A stretch of 64,000 nucleotides of DNA from Pseudomonadota bacterium (GTDB lineage: Bacteria > Pseudomonadota > Alphaproteobacteria > Rhizobiales > Xanthobacteraceae). The translations under genes were made by a program, and so were the position numbers. The stretch lies in assembly GCA_023435725.1 (NCBI GenBank), contig JAEYRD010000112.1, positions 62,001 through 126,000 of the forward strand, in the 5' to 3' direction. Positions 54,661-62,608 of the stretch are shown here, piece by piece (the stretch's first letter is position 1; each line of letters starts with the position of its first letter). Below the pieces are notes generated by a model. It was given only the letters and a program-made list of their open reading frames with translations. It had not been told where the DNA came from and did no database searches.

Positions 54661-55482
54661 TCACTTCTGTGACGTCAGTTGTCGTGCCTGCACCCCGTAG
54701 CGGATGACATTGACGCCGCCGGGATGCTTGATCGCCTGGTCCTCGGGCGTACCGTCCACCGCGTTGGCATCGACGATGCTGCGCAGCGCGAGCGTCAGCG
54801 TGCCGCCCTGGCGCGCGGCCGATAGTCTGGCGACCTGGTCGGGTCTGAGCTCGAGCGTGACGGTCTTGCCGACCACGGCGTTCTGGCCGTCCTTTTCCTT
54901 CGGCGCCTGGTCGATCGCGAGCACGCGGATATTGATCAGGATGACCTCGGAAATGACGAGGTCGTTGCCGCCGGCCAGACCGTTGACGTTGCCGCCGTCA
55001 GGATTTTTCAGGTGACGGGTCAGGACGATGTCGACGCGGTCGTTCGGCAGGATGAAGCCGCCGGCGCCGGTCTCGGCGGAAATCTCGGTGGAGACGGCGC
55101 GCATGCCGGAAGGCAGGATCGCGGCCATGAAGCCCGAGCCTTCGGCCTTCACCAGCTTCTGCTCGCGGATCGGCTCGCCCTGCATCAAGGGGACGCGCGC
55201 AATGGAGCCGGCGATCTGGGTCTGGGCCTCGGGCCTGTTGTCGCGGCGAATGAAGGCGCTGCTCGCAGTCGCGGCTGGCCAGGCCTGCCATTGCAGGTCC
55301 TCGGGCTTCACAGCCTGGCCGAGCTGGATGTCGTTCTTCGCGATCAGGACCTCGACCGTCGGCAGCTTCTCGGCGACGGGAAGAGCAGGCGCGGGCTTGT
55401 TGTCATAGCCGCTCGCCAGATACGCAGCGACGCCGCCGGCGCCCAGCGCGATGACGAGAACGACAATGCGTGCGGTGTTCAT
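54661..55482 (-). CDS. cpaB: CpaB/RcpC pilus assembly protein
   Basis: A 273-residue periplasmic protein anchored by an N-terminal helix (RIVVLVIALGAGGVAAYLA), with an SAF domain (VLIAKNDIQLGQAVKPEDL) and the CpaB C-terminal part with FILPNDRVDIVLTR. It is the first gene of cpaBCDE in this window. No cpaA peptidase or pilin gene is found upstream of it within the window. Confidence 0.93.
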   Translation of the reverse strand: MNTARIVVLVIALGAGGVAAYLASGYDNKPAPALPVAEKLPTVEVLIAKNDIQLGQAVKPEDLQWQAWPAATASSAFIRRDNRPEAQTQIAGSIARVPLMQGEPIREQKLVKAEGSGFMAAILPSGMRAVSTEISAETGAGGFILPNDRVDIVLTRHLKNPDGGNVNGLAGGNDLVISEVILINIRVLAIDQAPKEKDGQNAVVGKTVTLELRPDQVARLSAARQGGTLTLALRSIVDANAVDGTPEDQAIKHPGGVNVIRYGVQARQLTSQK

Positions 55483-55752
55483 ACGCTTCTACTCTTACGC
55501 CGGCACTCGAACCGCACATGGCGGGTTCCCCGGTGTCGATGAGTAGGGAGTAAAAGTATAAGGGGTGTTGCGAGGCCGAATGTGATGGCCGGTCACGGTG
55601 CTGGTTTTCAGCAGATGGTGAATGCCGCGTTATTCGGCGGGCAATGACCACCGTAGATTCACGCGATGTGGCACCTGCGTTCGGATGAGACGCGCGCCGT
55701 CATGGTGAATGGGTGGTTAGTAGCGCGCGAGGTGATGCCGCGCGCTCATGCC

Positions 55753-55774
55753 AGCAGTCAGCGCGCTGACTGCT
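55753..55774. promoter_or_regulatory. perfect 22-bp palindrome
   Basis: AGCAGTCAGCG followed at once by CGCTGACTGCT. It is a spacer-free palindrome about 270 bp upstream of cpaB. It could be an operator or part of a repeat; no matching family is known to me. Confidence 0.45.
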
Positions 55775-55817
55775 CGTCAGGGTCGTCGTTTGTAGCGTGG
55801 TGCTTCTGTTGATGTCC

Positions 55818-55900
55818 GTAGCCCGGATTGCGCTGCGCAATCCGGGCTGGTCAAGCCGCGACGTGAGATCCCGGATTGCGCTGCGCTCCATCCGGGCTAC
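55818..55900. repeat. palindromic interspersed repeat (family F, copy 1)
   Basis: Begins GTAGCCCGGATTGCG and ends TCCATCCGGGCTAC, with an inner perfect hairpin GCCCGGATTGCG-CTG-CGCAATCCGGGC (55821-55847). A second copy is at 59834-59916. Confidence 0.8.
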
Positions 55901-55910
55901 AAGAGGGTGC

Positions 55911-56855
55911 TTACTTCGCCCGCTTCTGCTCGATCACATCCCAGATCTTTGCCGCAACGTCGGGGCCGCCGAGCCGCGCGATGGCGCGGATGCCGGTGGG
56001 AGATGTCACGTTGATCTCGGTGAGGTTGCCGTTGATGACGTCGAGACCGACGAACAGCAGGCCGCGTTCGCGCAGCGCCGGCCCGACCGTCTCGCAGATC
56101 TCGCGCTCGCGCGCCGTGAGCTCGGTCTCCTTTGCCGCGCCGCCGCGCACCATGTTGGAGCGGAGGTCGTCGGCGGCTGGCACGCGATTCACCGCGCCGG
56201 CGAACTCGCCGTTGACCAGGATGATGCGCTTGTCGCCGTGCTTCACCTCGGGAATGAACTGCTGGATCACCCAGGCTTCCTTGAAGGTCACCGAGAACAT
56301 GTCGAACAACGAGCCGAAATTCATGTCCTGCGGCATCACGCGGAAGACCGCGGCGCCGCCATGGCCGTGCAGCGGCTTCATGACGACGGCGCCATAGCGG
56401 TCACGGAAGGCGTTGATCTCGTCGAGATCGCGCGAGATCAGCGTCGGCGGCATCAGCTGCGGAAAGTTCATCACGAACAGTTTTTCCGGCGCATTGCGCA
56501 CGGATGCCGGGTCGTTGACGACCAGCGTCTTCGGGTGAATGCGCTCGAGAAGATGCGTCGAGGTGATGTAGGCGAGGTCGAACGGCGGATCCTGGCGGAG
56601 CAGCACTACGTCAAAACCGTTGAGCGCCTCGCGACGGGGTTCGCCGAGGGTGAAGTGATCGCTGGGCTCGTCGCGCACGGTCAGGAGCTGAACCGGGGCG
56701 ACGATCTCGTCGCCGACCATCGAGAGCTTGTCGGGCGTATAATAGGAAAGGCTGTGACCACGCTTCTGCGCCTCCAGAAGCAGCGCAAAGGTGGAATCGC
56801 CCTTGATGTTGATGCGGGCGATGGGGTCCATCTGGACGGCGACGTTCAGTTTCAT
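55911..56855 (-). CDS. gshB: glutathione synthetase
   Basis: A 314-residue ATP-grasp enzyme that adds Gly to gamma-glutamylcysteine. From ATG 56855 it begins MKLNVAVQMDPIARINIKGD, the family start. FLNRPSVRN is matched by VVNDPASVRNAPEKLFV, with PLHGHGGAAVFRV as the ATP-binding loop and GDKRIILVNGEF and NVTSPTGIR as metal and substrate sites. It is 10 bp after yraN on the same strand. Confidence 0.96.
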   Translation of the reverse strand: MKLNVAVQMDPIARINIKGDSTFALLLEAQKRGHSLSYYTPDKLSMVGDEIVAPVQLLTVRDEPSDHFTLGEPRREALNGFDVVLLRQDPPFDLAYITSTHLLERIHPKTLVVNDPASVRNAPEKLFVMNFPQLMPPTLISRDLDEINAFRDRYGAVVMKPLHGHGGAAVFRVMPQDMNFGSLFDMFSVTFKEAWVIQQFIPEVKHGDKRIILVNGEFAGAVNRVPAADDLRSNMVRGGAAKETELTAREREICETVGPALRERGLLFVGLDVINGNLTEINVTSPTGIRAIARLGGPDVAAKIWDVIEQKRAK

Positions 56856-56865
56856 GGTCTGCCTT

Positions 56866-57267
56866 TCAGGTCGACGCGTCGAATGCCGCCAACACATGGC
56901 GCGGAAGTCGCTTCGGCGCAATCAGCATGGCGTCGAATCGCAATTCGAATTCGGCATGCTCGGGATGCGCTACGAGCCAGCCTTGCGCGGCGTCGATGAT
57001 GCGCTGCTGCTGGCGCGGGGTTACGGCAAAGGCGGCGTCATCTAGCGTCGCGCGCGCCTTGACCTCGACGAAGGCGATCAGGTTGCGGCGGCGTGCCACG
57101 ATGTCGATTTCGCCCTGCGGGGTGCGGTAGCGCTTGGCGAGGATGCGATAGCCCTTGGCCATGAGGTAGGCTGCGGCGCGGCTCTCGGCGGAGATGCCGG
57201 TGCGGAACGCGGCGACGCGTTCGGGCGAGGCGACTTTCGGTTCCTCAGCTCCCTCAGCCTTCGCCAT
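56866..57267 (-). CDS. yraN: YraN/UPF0102 endonuclease-like protein
   Basis: A 133-residue protein of the UPF0102 (YraN) family, with a predicted PD-(D/E)xK nuclease fold: GEIDIVARRRNLIAFVEVKAR holds the Asp and Glu-x-Lys. Function is unproven. ATG 57267 is chosen; the frame runs on upstream into rsmI and is non-specific there. It overlaps rsmI by 14 bases, as the yraL-yraN pair does in many bacteria. Confidence 0.92.
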   Translation of the reverse strand: MAKAEGAEEPKVASPERVAAFRTGISAESRAAAYLMAKGYRILAKRYRTPQGEIDIVARRRNLIAFVEVKARATLDDAAFAVTPRQQQRIIDAAQGWLVAHPEHAEFELRFDAMLIAPKRLPRHVLAAFDAST

Positions 57268-58228
57268 CGCCGCCCCGCAAATCCTTGTGCAGATTCTTGG
57301 GCAGATTCTTGGCAAGCTCGAGCGCGCGGGCATAGACCTCGCGGCGCGGCCGTCCCGACAGGGCGACCGCATGCGCCACCGCGTCCTTGACGCTGTGCGC
57401 GGCAAGGTGTTCGCGCAGGAGATCGTCGAGCGCATCCGCAGTCAGCACCTCGGCGTCAGCTGCAGGCGGGCCGATCACCAGCACGAATTCGCCGCGCGTC
57501 TCCAGCCTATCGGCCTCGCGCGCCAGCTCATGCAGCGTCGCGCGCGAAATCTCCTCGTGCAACTTCGTCAGCTCACGGCAGATCGCGGCCTCGCGCGTTC
57601 CCATGATCTCGGCGAGGTCGGCGAGCGTGTCCTGCACGCGGTTGCCGGATTCGAACATCACCAGCGTCGCATCGATGCGCGCGAGCTCGGCAAGGCGCGA
57701 CCTGCGGGCGGCGGATTTCGCCGGCAGGAACCCTTCGAAGAAGAAGCGGTCGGTCGGCAGCGCGGCGACCGACAGCGCCGCCAGCACCGAGGACGGGCCG
57801 GGCAGCGCGTAGACCGCATGGCCGGCCGAGCAGACCTCGCGCACCAGCTTGAAGCCGGGGTCGGAGATCAGCGGCGTGCCGGCGTCCGACACCAGCGCGA
57901 CCGAGCCGCCCTGCCCCAGCGCCTCCAGGATTTTTGGCCTCGCGGCTTCCGCGTTGTGCTCGTGATAGGGTTTGAGCTGCGCCGCGATCGCATAGCGTTC
58001 GGTCAGGCGCCGCGTGATGCGGGTGTCTTCGCAGGCGATGACGTCGACGCCTGCGAGCGTCTGGAGCGCCCGCAGCGTGATGTCGCCCAGATTGCCGATC
58101 GGGGTCGCGACCAGATGGAGGCCCGGCGCCGCCTTTGGCGCGGCGAGGTGATGGGCATCGATGGAGAAGCCGCGCGAGGCGGCTTCTGTGCCTTCAGGCG
58201 TATTTATCGGGACCGGCTTTGCGCGCAT
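57254..58228 (-). CDS. rsmI: 16S rRNA 2'-O-methyltransferase RsmI
   Basis: A 324-residue SAM-dependent tetrapyrrole-methylase-fold enzyme that modifies C1402 of 16S rRNA. HLVATPIGNLGDITLRAL, ACEDTRITRRL, VALVSDAGTPLISDPGFKLV and YALPGPSSVLAALSVA are diagnostic. The N-terminal 35 residues are additional. It overlaps yraN and is divergent from the LpoA-like gene, the standard gene neighbourhood. Confidence 0.96.
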   Translation of the reverse strand: MRAKPVPINTPEGTEAASRGFSIDAHHLAAPKAAPGLHLVATPIGNLGDITLRALQTLAGVDVIACEDTRITRRLTERYAIAAQLKPYHEHNAEAARPKILEALGQGGSVALVSDAGTPLISDPGFKLVREVCSAGHAVYALPGPSSVLAALSVAALPTDRFFFEGFLPAKSAARRSRLAELARIDATLVMFESGNRVQDTLADLAEIMGTREAAICRELTKLHEEISRATLHELAREADRLETRGEFVLVIGPPAADAEVLTADALDDLLREHLAAHSVKDAVAHAVALSGRPRREVYARALELAKNLPKNLHKDLRGGDGEG

Positions 58229-58591
58229 AATGAAACGAACTTAGGCATGATCTGGAGGGCTGGGAACCGGTCGGCCGAAAAAGATGAAAAAGATCACGTC
58301 TGGGCAAGATACCGAGCCAAGGGGCGAGGAAGGACGGCAATGTGATCCATCCGGGGTCACATTCGAGAGGGAAGAATCATCCGCGCCATATTCACGGCGG
58401 AAACGCCGCCTTGATGCTGCGTGACGGACGGCGAACAGCTAGCCAGGACTTGAGGTGCGGCCGCGTTAAGCAGTCATTATCCTTTTGTTTTAGTTAACTA
58501 TTTGTCGACAATATGCCTGAATCTGCGGCTTGTGTCGCGGAAAGAGTTGTTGTGACTGGCGGGAAGACGGCCAGTCAGAAGAGAAGCTGCC
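58229..58591. other. divergent region rsmI / LpoA-like with two inverted repeats
   Basis: The gap holds an inverted repeat AATGTGATCC...GGGTCACATT (58339-58363), a near-CtrA box TTAAGCAGTCATTAT (58466-58480, seven of eight fixed bases), an AT-rich stretch about 58480-58515 and a leader hairpin at 58553-58577. No gene is seen. Confidence 0.45.
58553..58577 (+). promoter_or_regulatory. leader hairpin before LpoA-like gene
   Basis: TGACTGGC and GCCAGTCA pair perfectly around a 9-nt loop, ending 14 bp before the ATG at 58592 and next to the AGAAGAGAAG ribosome binding site. Folding could influence translation. Confidence 0.4.
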
Positions 58592-59824
58592 ATGCTGGGC
58601 CCGCGTCATACGAAGTCTCCCGTTCAGGGGCCCCGATTGTCGGGGGCGACCCGCCGAAGCGCGCTTGGGCTCTTGCTCGGGGCGCCGCTGCTGTCGGCCT
58701 GCTCCGGGGTGCAGCAGAGCCTCAGCCAGTTCTCCAGTCCATTCGGCGGTTCCCCGCCCCCGGCTCAGCCGGCCGGCCCGCCGCAACAGGCCACCACCGC
58801 CGGCACGGGCGGGGTGAAGGTCGCCGTGATCCTGCCGCTTTCGGCGGCCGGCAACGCCGGGCTTGCGGCGCAATCCATGCGCAACGCCGCCGAGATGGCG
58901 CTGGCCGAGTTCCAGAATCCCAACATCCAGCTCCTGATCAAGGACGACAATGGCAGCCCGCAAGGCGCGCTGGCCGGGGCGCAGCAGGCGGTCGACGAAG
59001 GCGCCGAGATCATCCTGGGGCCGCTGTTCGCGCAGTCGGTGCCGGCGGTGGCGCAGGTCGCGCGCACGCGCGGCATCGCGGTGATTGCGTTTTCGACCGA
59101 TTCGAGCATCGCCGGCCGCGGCGTCTATCTGCTCAGCTTCCTGCCGGAGTCCGACGTCAACCGCATCGTCGAATATTCGGCCAGCATCGGAAAGCGCTCC
59201 ATCGCCGTGCTCGTGCCCGACAATGCCTATGGCAATGTCGTCGAGGCTGCGGTGAAGGCGGCGGTGCCGCGGCGCGGCGGGCGCATCGTTGCCTTCGAGA
59301 AATACGGCGCCGACCGTGCGACGCCGGCGCGCACTGTCGCGCAGCAGCTCGGCAGTGCGGATGCGCTGTTCATTGCCGATGACGGCGATGCCGTGGTTGC
59401 GGTGGCGGATGCGATGACGGCCGCAGGCGCCAACTTACGCAACATCCAGCTGCTCGGCACGGGCCTGTGGGACAATCCGCGCGTCTATGCGAGCCAGGCG
59501 CTACAGGGCGGCCTCTATGCCGCGCCCGATCCGGCGGGCTTTCGCGCCTTCTCCGGCCGCTATCGCACCAAATATGGCGGCGAGCCGGTGCGTACCGCCA
59601 CGCTCGCCTATGATGCGGTCGCCCTCGTCGCCGCGCTCGCGCGCACGCAAGGCACCACACGCTTCTCGTCCGACGTGCTCACCAATCCGTCGGGCTTTGC
59701 CGGCATCGACGGCCTGTTCCGCTTCCGCGCCGACGGCACCAACGAGCGCGGTCTTGCGGTGATGAAGGTGACGACCGGCGGTGGCGTCGCGGTCGCGGGT
59801 TCGCCGAAGAGCTTTGGGGCTTGA
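58592..59824 (+). CDS. LpoA/YraM-like lipoprotein (penicillin-binding protein activator)
   Basis: A 410-residue lipoprotein with signal and lipobox GAPLLSACSGVQ (Cys about 37) followed by a periplasmic-binding (Leu/Ile/Val-type) fold: VKVAVILPLSAAGNAGLAA and GPLFAQSVPAVAQVARTRG. The position facing rsmI and yraN matches the LpoA (YraM) place in other bacteria, where LpoA activates penicillin-binding protein 1A. In alphaproteobacteria the C-terminal binding fold alone is usual and its role is less certain; it could also be an ABC-type receptor. Confidence 0.85.
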   Translation: MLGPRHTKSPVQGPRLSGATRRSALGLLLGAPLLSACSGVQQSLSQFSSPFGGSPPPAQPAGPPQQATTAGTGGVKVAVILPLSAAGNAGLAAQSMRNAAEMALAEFQNPNIQLLIKDDNGSPQGALAGAQQAVDEGAEIILGPLFAQSVPAVAQVARTRGIAVIAFSTDSSIAGRGVYLLSFLPESDVNRIVEYSASIGKRSIAVLVPDNAYGNVVEAAVKAAVPRRGGRIVAFEKYGADRATPARTVAQQLGSADALFIADDGDAVVAVADAMTAAGANLRNIQLLGTGLWDNPRVYASQALQGGLYAAPDPAGFRAFSGRYRTKYGGEPVRTATLAYDAVALVAALARTQGTTRFSSDVLTNPSGFAGIDGLFRFRADGTNERGLAVMKVTTGGGVAVAGSPKSFGA

Positions 59825-59833
59825 TGGTTTCGC

Positions 59834-59916
59834 AGCCCGGATGGAGCGCCGCGTAATCCGGGGCTGTGCAGGCGGAGAGACTGTTCCCGGATTTCGCTAC
59901 GCTCCATCCGGGCTAC
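59834..59916. repeat. palindromic interspersed repeat (family F, copy 2)
   Basis: Has AGCCCGGATGGAGCG and TCCATCCGGGCTA as outer arms, with the central GTAATCCGGGG and CCCGGATTTC. It lies in the convergent gap between the LpoA-like gene and hemW. Confidence 0.75.
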
Positions 59917-59925
59917 GGCACTTCG

Positions 59926-61080
59926 CTACGCCGCGAGATCCGCGACCACCGCGTCCAGCACCGGAAAACCGCTGCTCGTCACGCGCAGCCGCCCCGTCGC
60001 ATCCACCGTGATCGCGCCCTCTTCACGCAACAGCGCGATGCGGCCGGGATCGAGCGGGCGGCCGGAGAGTGCGGTGTAGCGCTCGGGGTCGATGCCCTCG
60101 GCGAGACGCAATCCCATCAGCAGGAATTCGTCGGCGCGCTCCTCGCTGTTGAGGAGATCGTCGGTGACGACGCCGTGGCCGTTGGCCTCGACCCGCATCA
60201 GCCAGGCTTCGGGACGCTTCTCGGTGGCGGTGGCATGGCGCAGGCCGTTGATGTCGAGGCGGCCATGCGCGCCGGGACCAATACCGGCATATTCCTGGCC
60301 GCGCCAGTAGACGAGATTGTGCCGGCACTCGGCGCCACGCCGCGCGTGATTGGAGATTTCGTAGGCGGGCAGGCCGAGCTTGTCGCAGGTTTCCTGCGTG
60401 ATGTCGTAGAGCGCGCGCGCGACCGCCTCGTCCGGTGTCTTCAGCTTGCCGGCCTGGTGCAGGCCGAAGAACGGCGTGCCTTCCTCGATCGTGAGCTGGT
60501 AGAGCGACAGATGTTCGGCCGCTTCATCGATCGCATGACGCAGCTCGTCGGCCCACATCGCCGGCGTCTGGTCGGGACGGGCGTAGATCAGATCGAACGA
60601 GTAACGATCGAACGAGCGGCGCGCGATGGCGACGGCATCGAGTGCCTCGCGCGCACTGTGCAGGCGGCCCAGCGCTTTCAGCGAGGCATCATCGAGCGCC
60701 TGCACGCCAAGCGAAACGCGGTTGACGCCGGCGGTGCGATAACCGGCGAAACGCGTGGCCTCGACGCTGGTCGGGTTTGCTTCCAGCGTCACCTCGACAT
60801 CGCCAGCGACGTGCCAGTGCTTGCCGATTGCGTCGAGCACCGCACCGACGGTTGTGGGCTGCATCAAGGACGGCGTGCCGCCGCCGAGGAAGATCGAGGT
60901 GACTTCGCGCCCGGGCGCGCGCTCGGCCGTGGTCGCGATCTCGCGCGCGAAGGCGGCGGCAAAGCGCGCCTCGTCGATCGCGGCGTGGCGGACATGGCTG
61001 TTGAAATCGCAATAGGGACACTTCGACAGGCAGAACGGCCAGTGCACGTAGACGCCGAAGGCTTCCTTAGCGCGGCTCAA
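59926..61080 (-). CDS. hemW: radical SAM haem chaperone HemW
   Basis: A 384-residue radical SAM protein related to HemN. The cluster motif is FCLSKCPYCDFNSH (C-x3-C-x2-C), and HemW proteins lack the HemN-type additional residues. SIFLGGGTPSLM and VNRVSLGVQAL are intact. Characterised HemW binds haem and delivers it to respiratory proteins. It overlaps rdgB by 14 bases. Confidence 0.93.
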   Translation of the reverse strand: MSRAKEAFGVYVHWPFCLSKCPYCDFNSHVRHAAIDEARFAAAFAREIATTAERAPGREVTSIFLGGGTPSLMQPTTVGAVLDAIGKHWHVAGDVEVTLEANPTSVEATRFAGYRTAGVNRVSLGVQALDDASLKALGRLHSAREALDAVAIARRSFDRYSFDLIYARPDQTPAMWADELRHAIDEAAEHLSLYQLTIEEGTPFFGLHQAGKLKTPDEAVARALYDITQETCDKLGLPAYEISNHARRGAECRHNLVYWRGQEYAGIGPGAHGRLDINGLRHATATEKRPEAWLMRVEANGHGVVTDDLLNSEERADEFLLMGLRLAEGIDPERYTALSGRPLDPGRIALLREEGAITVDATGRLRVTSSGFPVLDAVVADLAA

Positions 61081-61702
61081 GGCAGATCTCCGCCAGTTTC
61101 ACGAAGGCGCGGGCACGGTGCGACAGGCCAAGGCCGAGCGGCGGCAGGCCGTGCTTCTCGATGCTGGTCATCTCGCCGAAGGTGCGCGTGTGACCGTCGG
61201 GAAGGAACATGGGATCATAGCCGAAACCGGCTGTGCCGCGCGGCGGCCAGACCAGGGTGCCGTCGGCGCGCGCCTCGACCTCTTCGAGATGATCGTCGGG
61301 CCAGGCGACGCAGAGCGCGGAGACGAAATGCGCGGTGCGCTTGTCGGGTGCGGTCGCGCCGCGTTCCTGCAGCAGGCGTTCGATCTGCGCCATCGCCGCG
61401 CTGAAATCCTTGGTCGGTCCGGCCCAGCGCGCACTGTAGATGCCGGGCGCACCGTCGAGCGCGTCGACCACGATGCCGGAATCGTCGGCGAAAGCGGGAA
61501 GCTTCGCCGCCTGCGCCGCCGCGATCGCCTTGATCGCGGCGTTGCTGCGAAAATCGCTGCCGGTCTCTTCGGGCTCGCCGAGGCCGAGCTCACCAGCCGA
61601 AACCGCCTCGATGCCGTGAGGCGCGAGCAGCTCCTTCATCTCGGCGAGCTTGCCGGGATTGTGGGTCGCGATGACCAGCTTTCCAGTGATTCGGCGGTGC
61701 AT
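61067..61702 (-). CDS. rdgB: non-canonical purine NTP pyrophosphatase RdgB/HAM1
   Basis: A 211-residue enzyme that removes ITP and XTP from the nucleotide pool. VIATHNPGKLAEMKELL, PAFADDSGIVVDALDGAPG and FGYDPMFLPDG are the family marks. ATG 61702 starts about 11 bases after the rph stop, and the frame opens further upstream only by running through rph. It is part of the rph-rdgB-hemW unit. Confidence 0.95.
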   Translation of the reverse strand: MHRRITGKLVIATHNPGKLAEMKELLAPHGIEAVSAGELGLGEPEETGSDFRSNAAIKAIAAAQAAKLPAFADDSGIVVDALDGAPGIYSARWAGPTKDFSAAMAQIERLLQERGATAPDKRTAHFVSALCVAWPDDHLEEVEARADGTLVWPPRGTAGFGYDPMFLPDGHTRTFGEMTSIEKHGLPPLGLGLSHRARAFVKLAEICLEPR

Positions 61703-61713
61703 GGGCCTATTGA

Positions 61714-62427
61714 CTACGCCACGGCCAGTTTCTGCAAGTCCACGAGACGCGCAACGCCCTTGCGCGCCAGCGCCATCAGCGCCAGGAGCTCGTCCTGCGT
61801 GAACGGCTCGCGTTCCGCGGTGCCCTGCACCTCGATGATGCGGCCGTCGCCGGTCATGACGAAATTGGCGTCGGTCTCGGCCTCCGAATCCTCGGCGTAG
61901 TCGAGGTCGAGCACCGGCGTACCGTTGTAGATGCCGCAGGAGATCGCGGCGACGTTGTCGCGCAGGACGTTGGCCTTGACCATGTTGCGCGCCTTCATCC
62001 AATTGACGCAATCGGCGAGCGCGACCCAGGCGCCGGTGATCGACGCCGTACGCGTGCCGCCGTCGGCCTGGAGCACGTCGCAATCGACCGTGATCTGGCG
62101 TTCGCCGAGCGCTTCGAGATTGATGATGGTGCGAAGCGAGCGGCCGATCAGGCGCTGGATCTCGACGGTGCGGCCGCTCTGCTTTCCGGCGGATGCCTCG
62201 CGGCGGGTACGTTCCGAGGTCGCGCGCGGCAGCATGCCGTATTCGGCGGTGACCCAGCCGCGGCCCTGGCCCTTCAGCCACGGCGGCAGGCGGTCTTCGA
62301 GCGTGGCGGTGACCAGCACATGGGTGTCGCCGAATTTCACCAGGCACGAGCCTTCCGCATATTTGACCACGCCGCGCTCGAGCGTCACGGGGCGCAATTC
62401 GTCGGGCGCACGGCGGCTTGGCCGCAT
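61714..62427 (-). CDS. rph: ribonuclease PH
   Basis: A 237-residue phosphorolytic exonuclease that trims tRNA 3' ends. The start at 62427 gives MRPSRRAPDELRPVTLERG. TEYGMLPRAT-like text reads TAEYGMLPRATSER, and GRSLRTIINLEALGERQITVDCD (in parts) and MTGDGRIIEVQGTAE complete the family pattern. The full C-terminus distinguishes it from the truncated rph of E. coli K-12. It is divergent from hrcA. Confidence 0.96.
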   Translation of the reverse strand: MRPSRRAPDELRPVTLERGVVKYAEGSCLVKFGDTHVLVTATLEDRLPPWLKGQGRGWVTAEYGMLPRATSERTRREASAGKQSGRTVEIQRLIGRSLRTIINLEALGERQITVDCDVLQADGGTRTASITGAWVALADCVNWMKARNMVKANVLRDNVAAISCGIYNGTPVLDLDYAEDSEAETDANFVMTGDGRIIEVQGTAEREPFTQDELLALMALARKGVARLVDLQKLAVA

Positions 62428-62608
62428 GGGAAATCCTCCAAAACTCACGGAAAAGGGCTGTTCGCGGTGCTTGTAGGTGGGGTGAGGGTGGGCGGCAAGG
62501 GGGAAGATCACGGCCTTATTCACCCCCGATTTCCGGTCCGCGAACGCCGCGCTTGTCAGAACGGCCCTGGATGGACAAATTATCAGCATCTGAGAGGAGT
62601 TACCGTCT
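62428..62608. other. divergent promoter region rph / hrcA
   Basis: About 180 bp separating rph and hrcA. It carries GAGAGGAG, the hrcA ribosome binding site, at about 62592-62599. I looked for a CIRCE operator (TTAGCACTC-N9-GAGTGCTAA) and found none. Confidence 0.4.

Larger units (their letters stand above)
55483..55910. other. gap upstream of cpaB with palindrome and repeat
   Basis: No gene is seen. It contains a perfect 22-bp palindrome (55753-55774) and a palindromic repeat of family F (55818-55900). The pilin gene expected upstream of cpaB in other genomes is absent here. Confidence 0.5.

Noticed and set aside
58339..58363. Crp/Fnr operator
   Set aside because: TGTGA and TCACA are present but separated by 11 bases rather than 6, so it does not fit a Crp dimer site.
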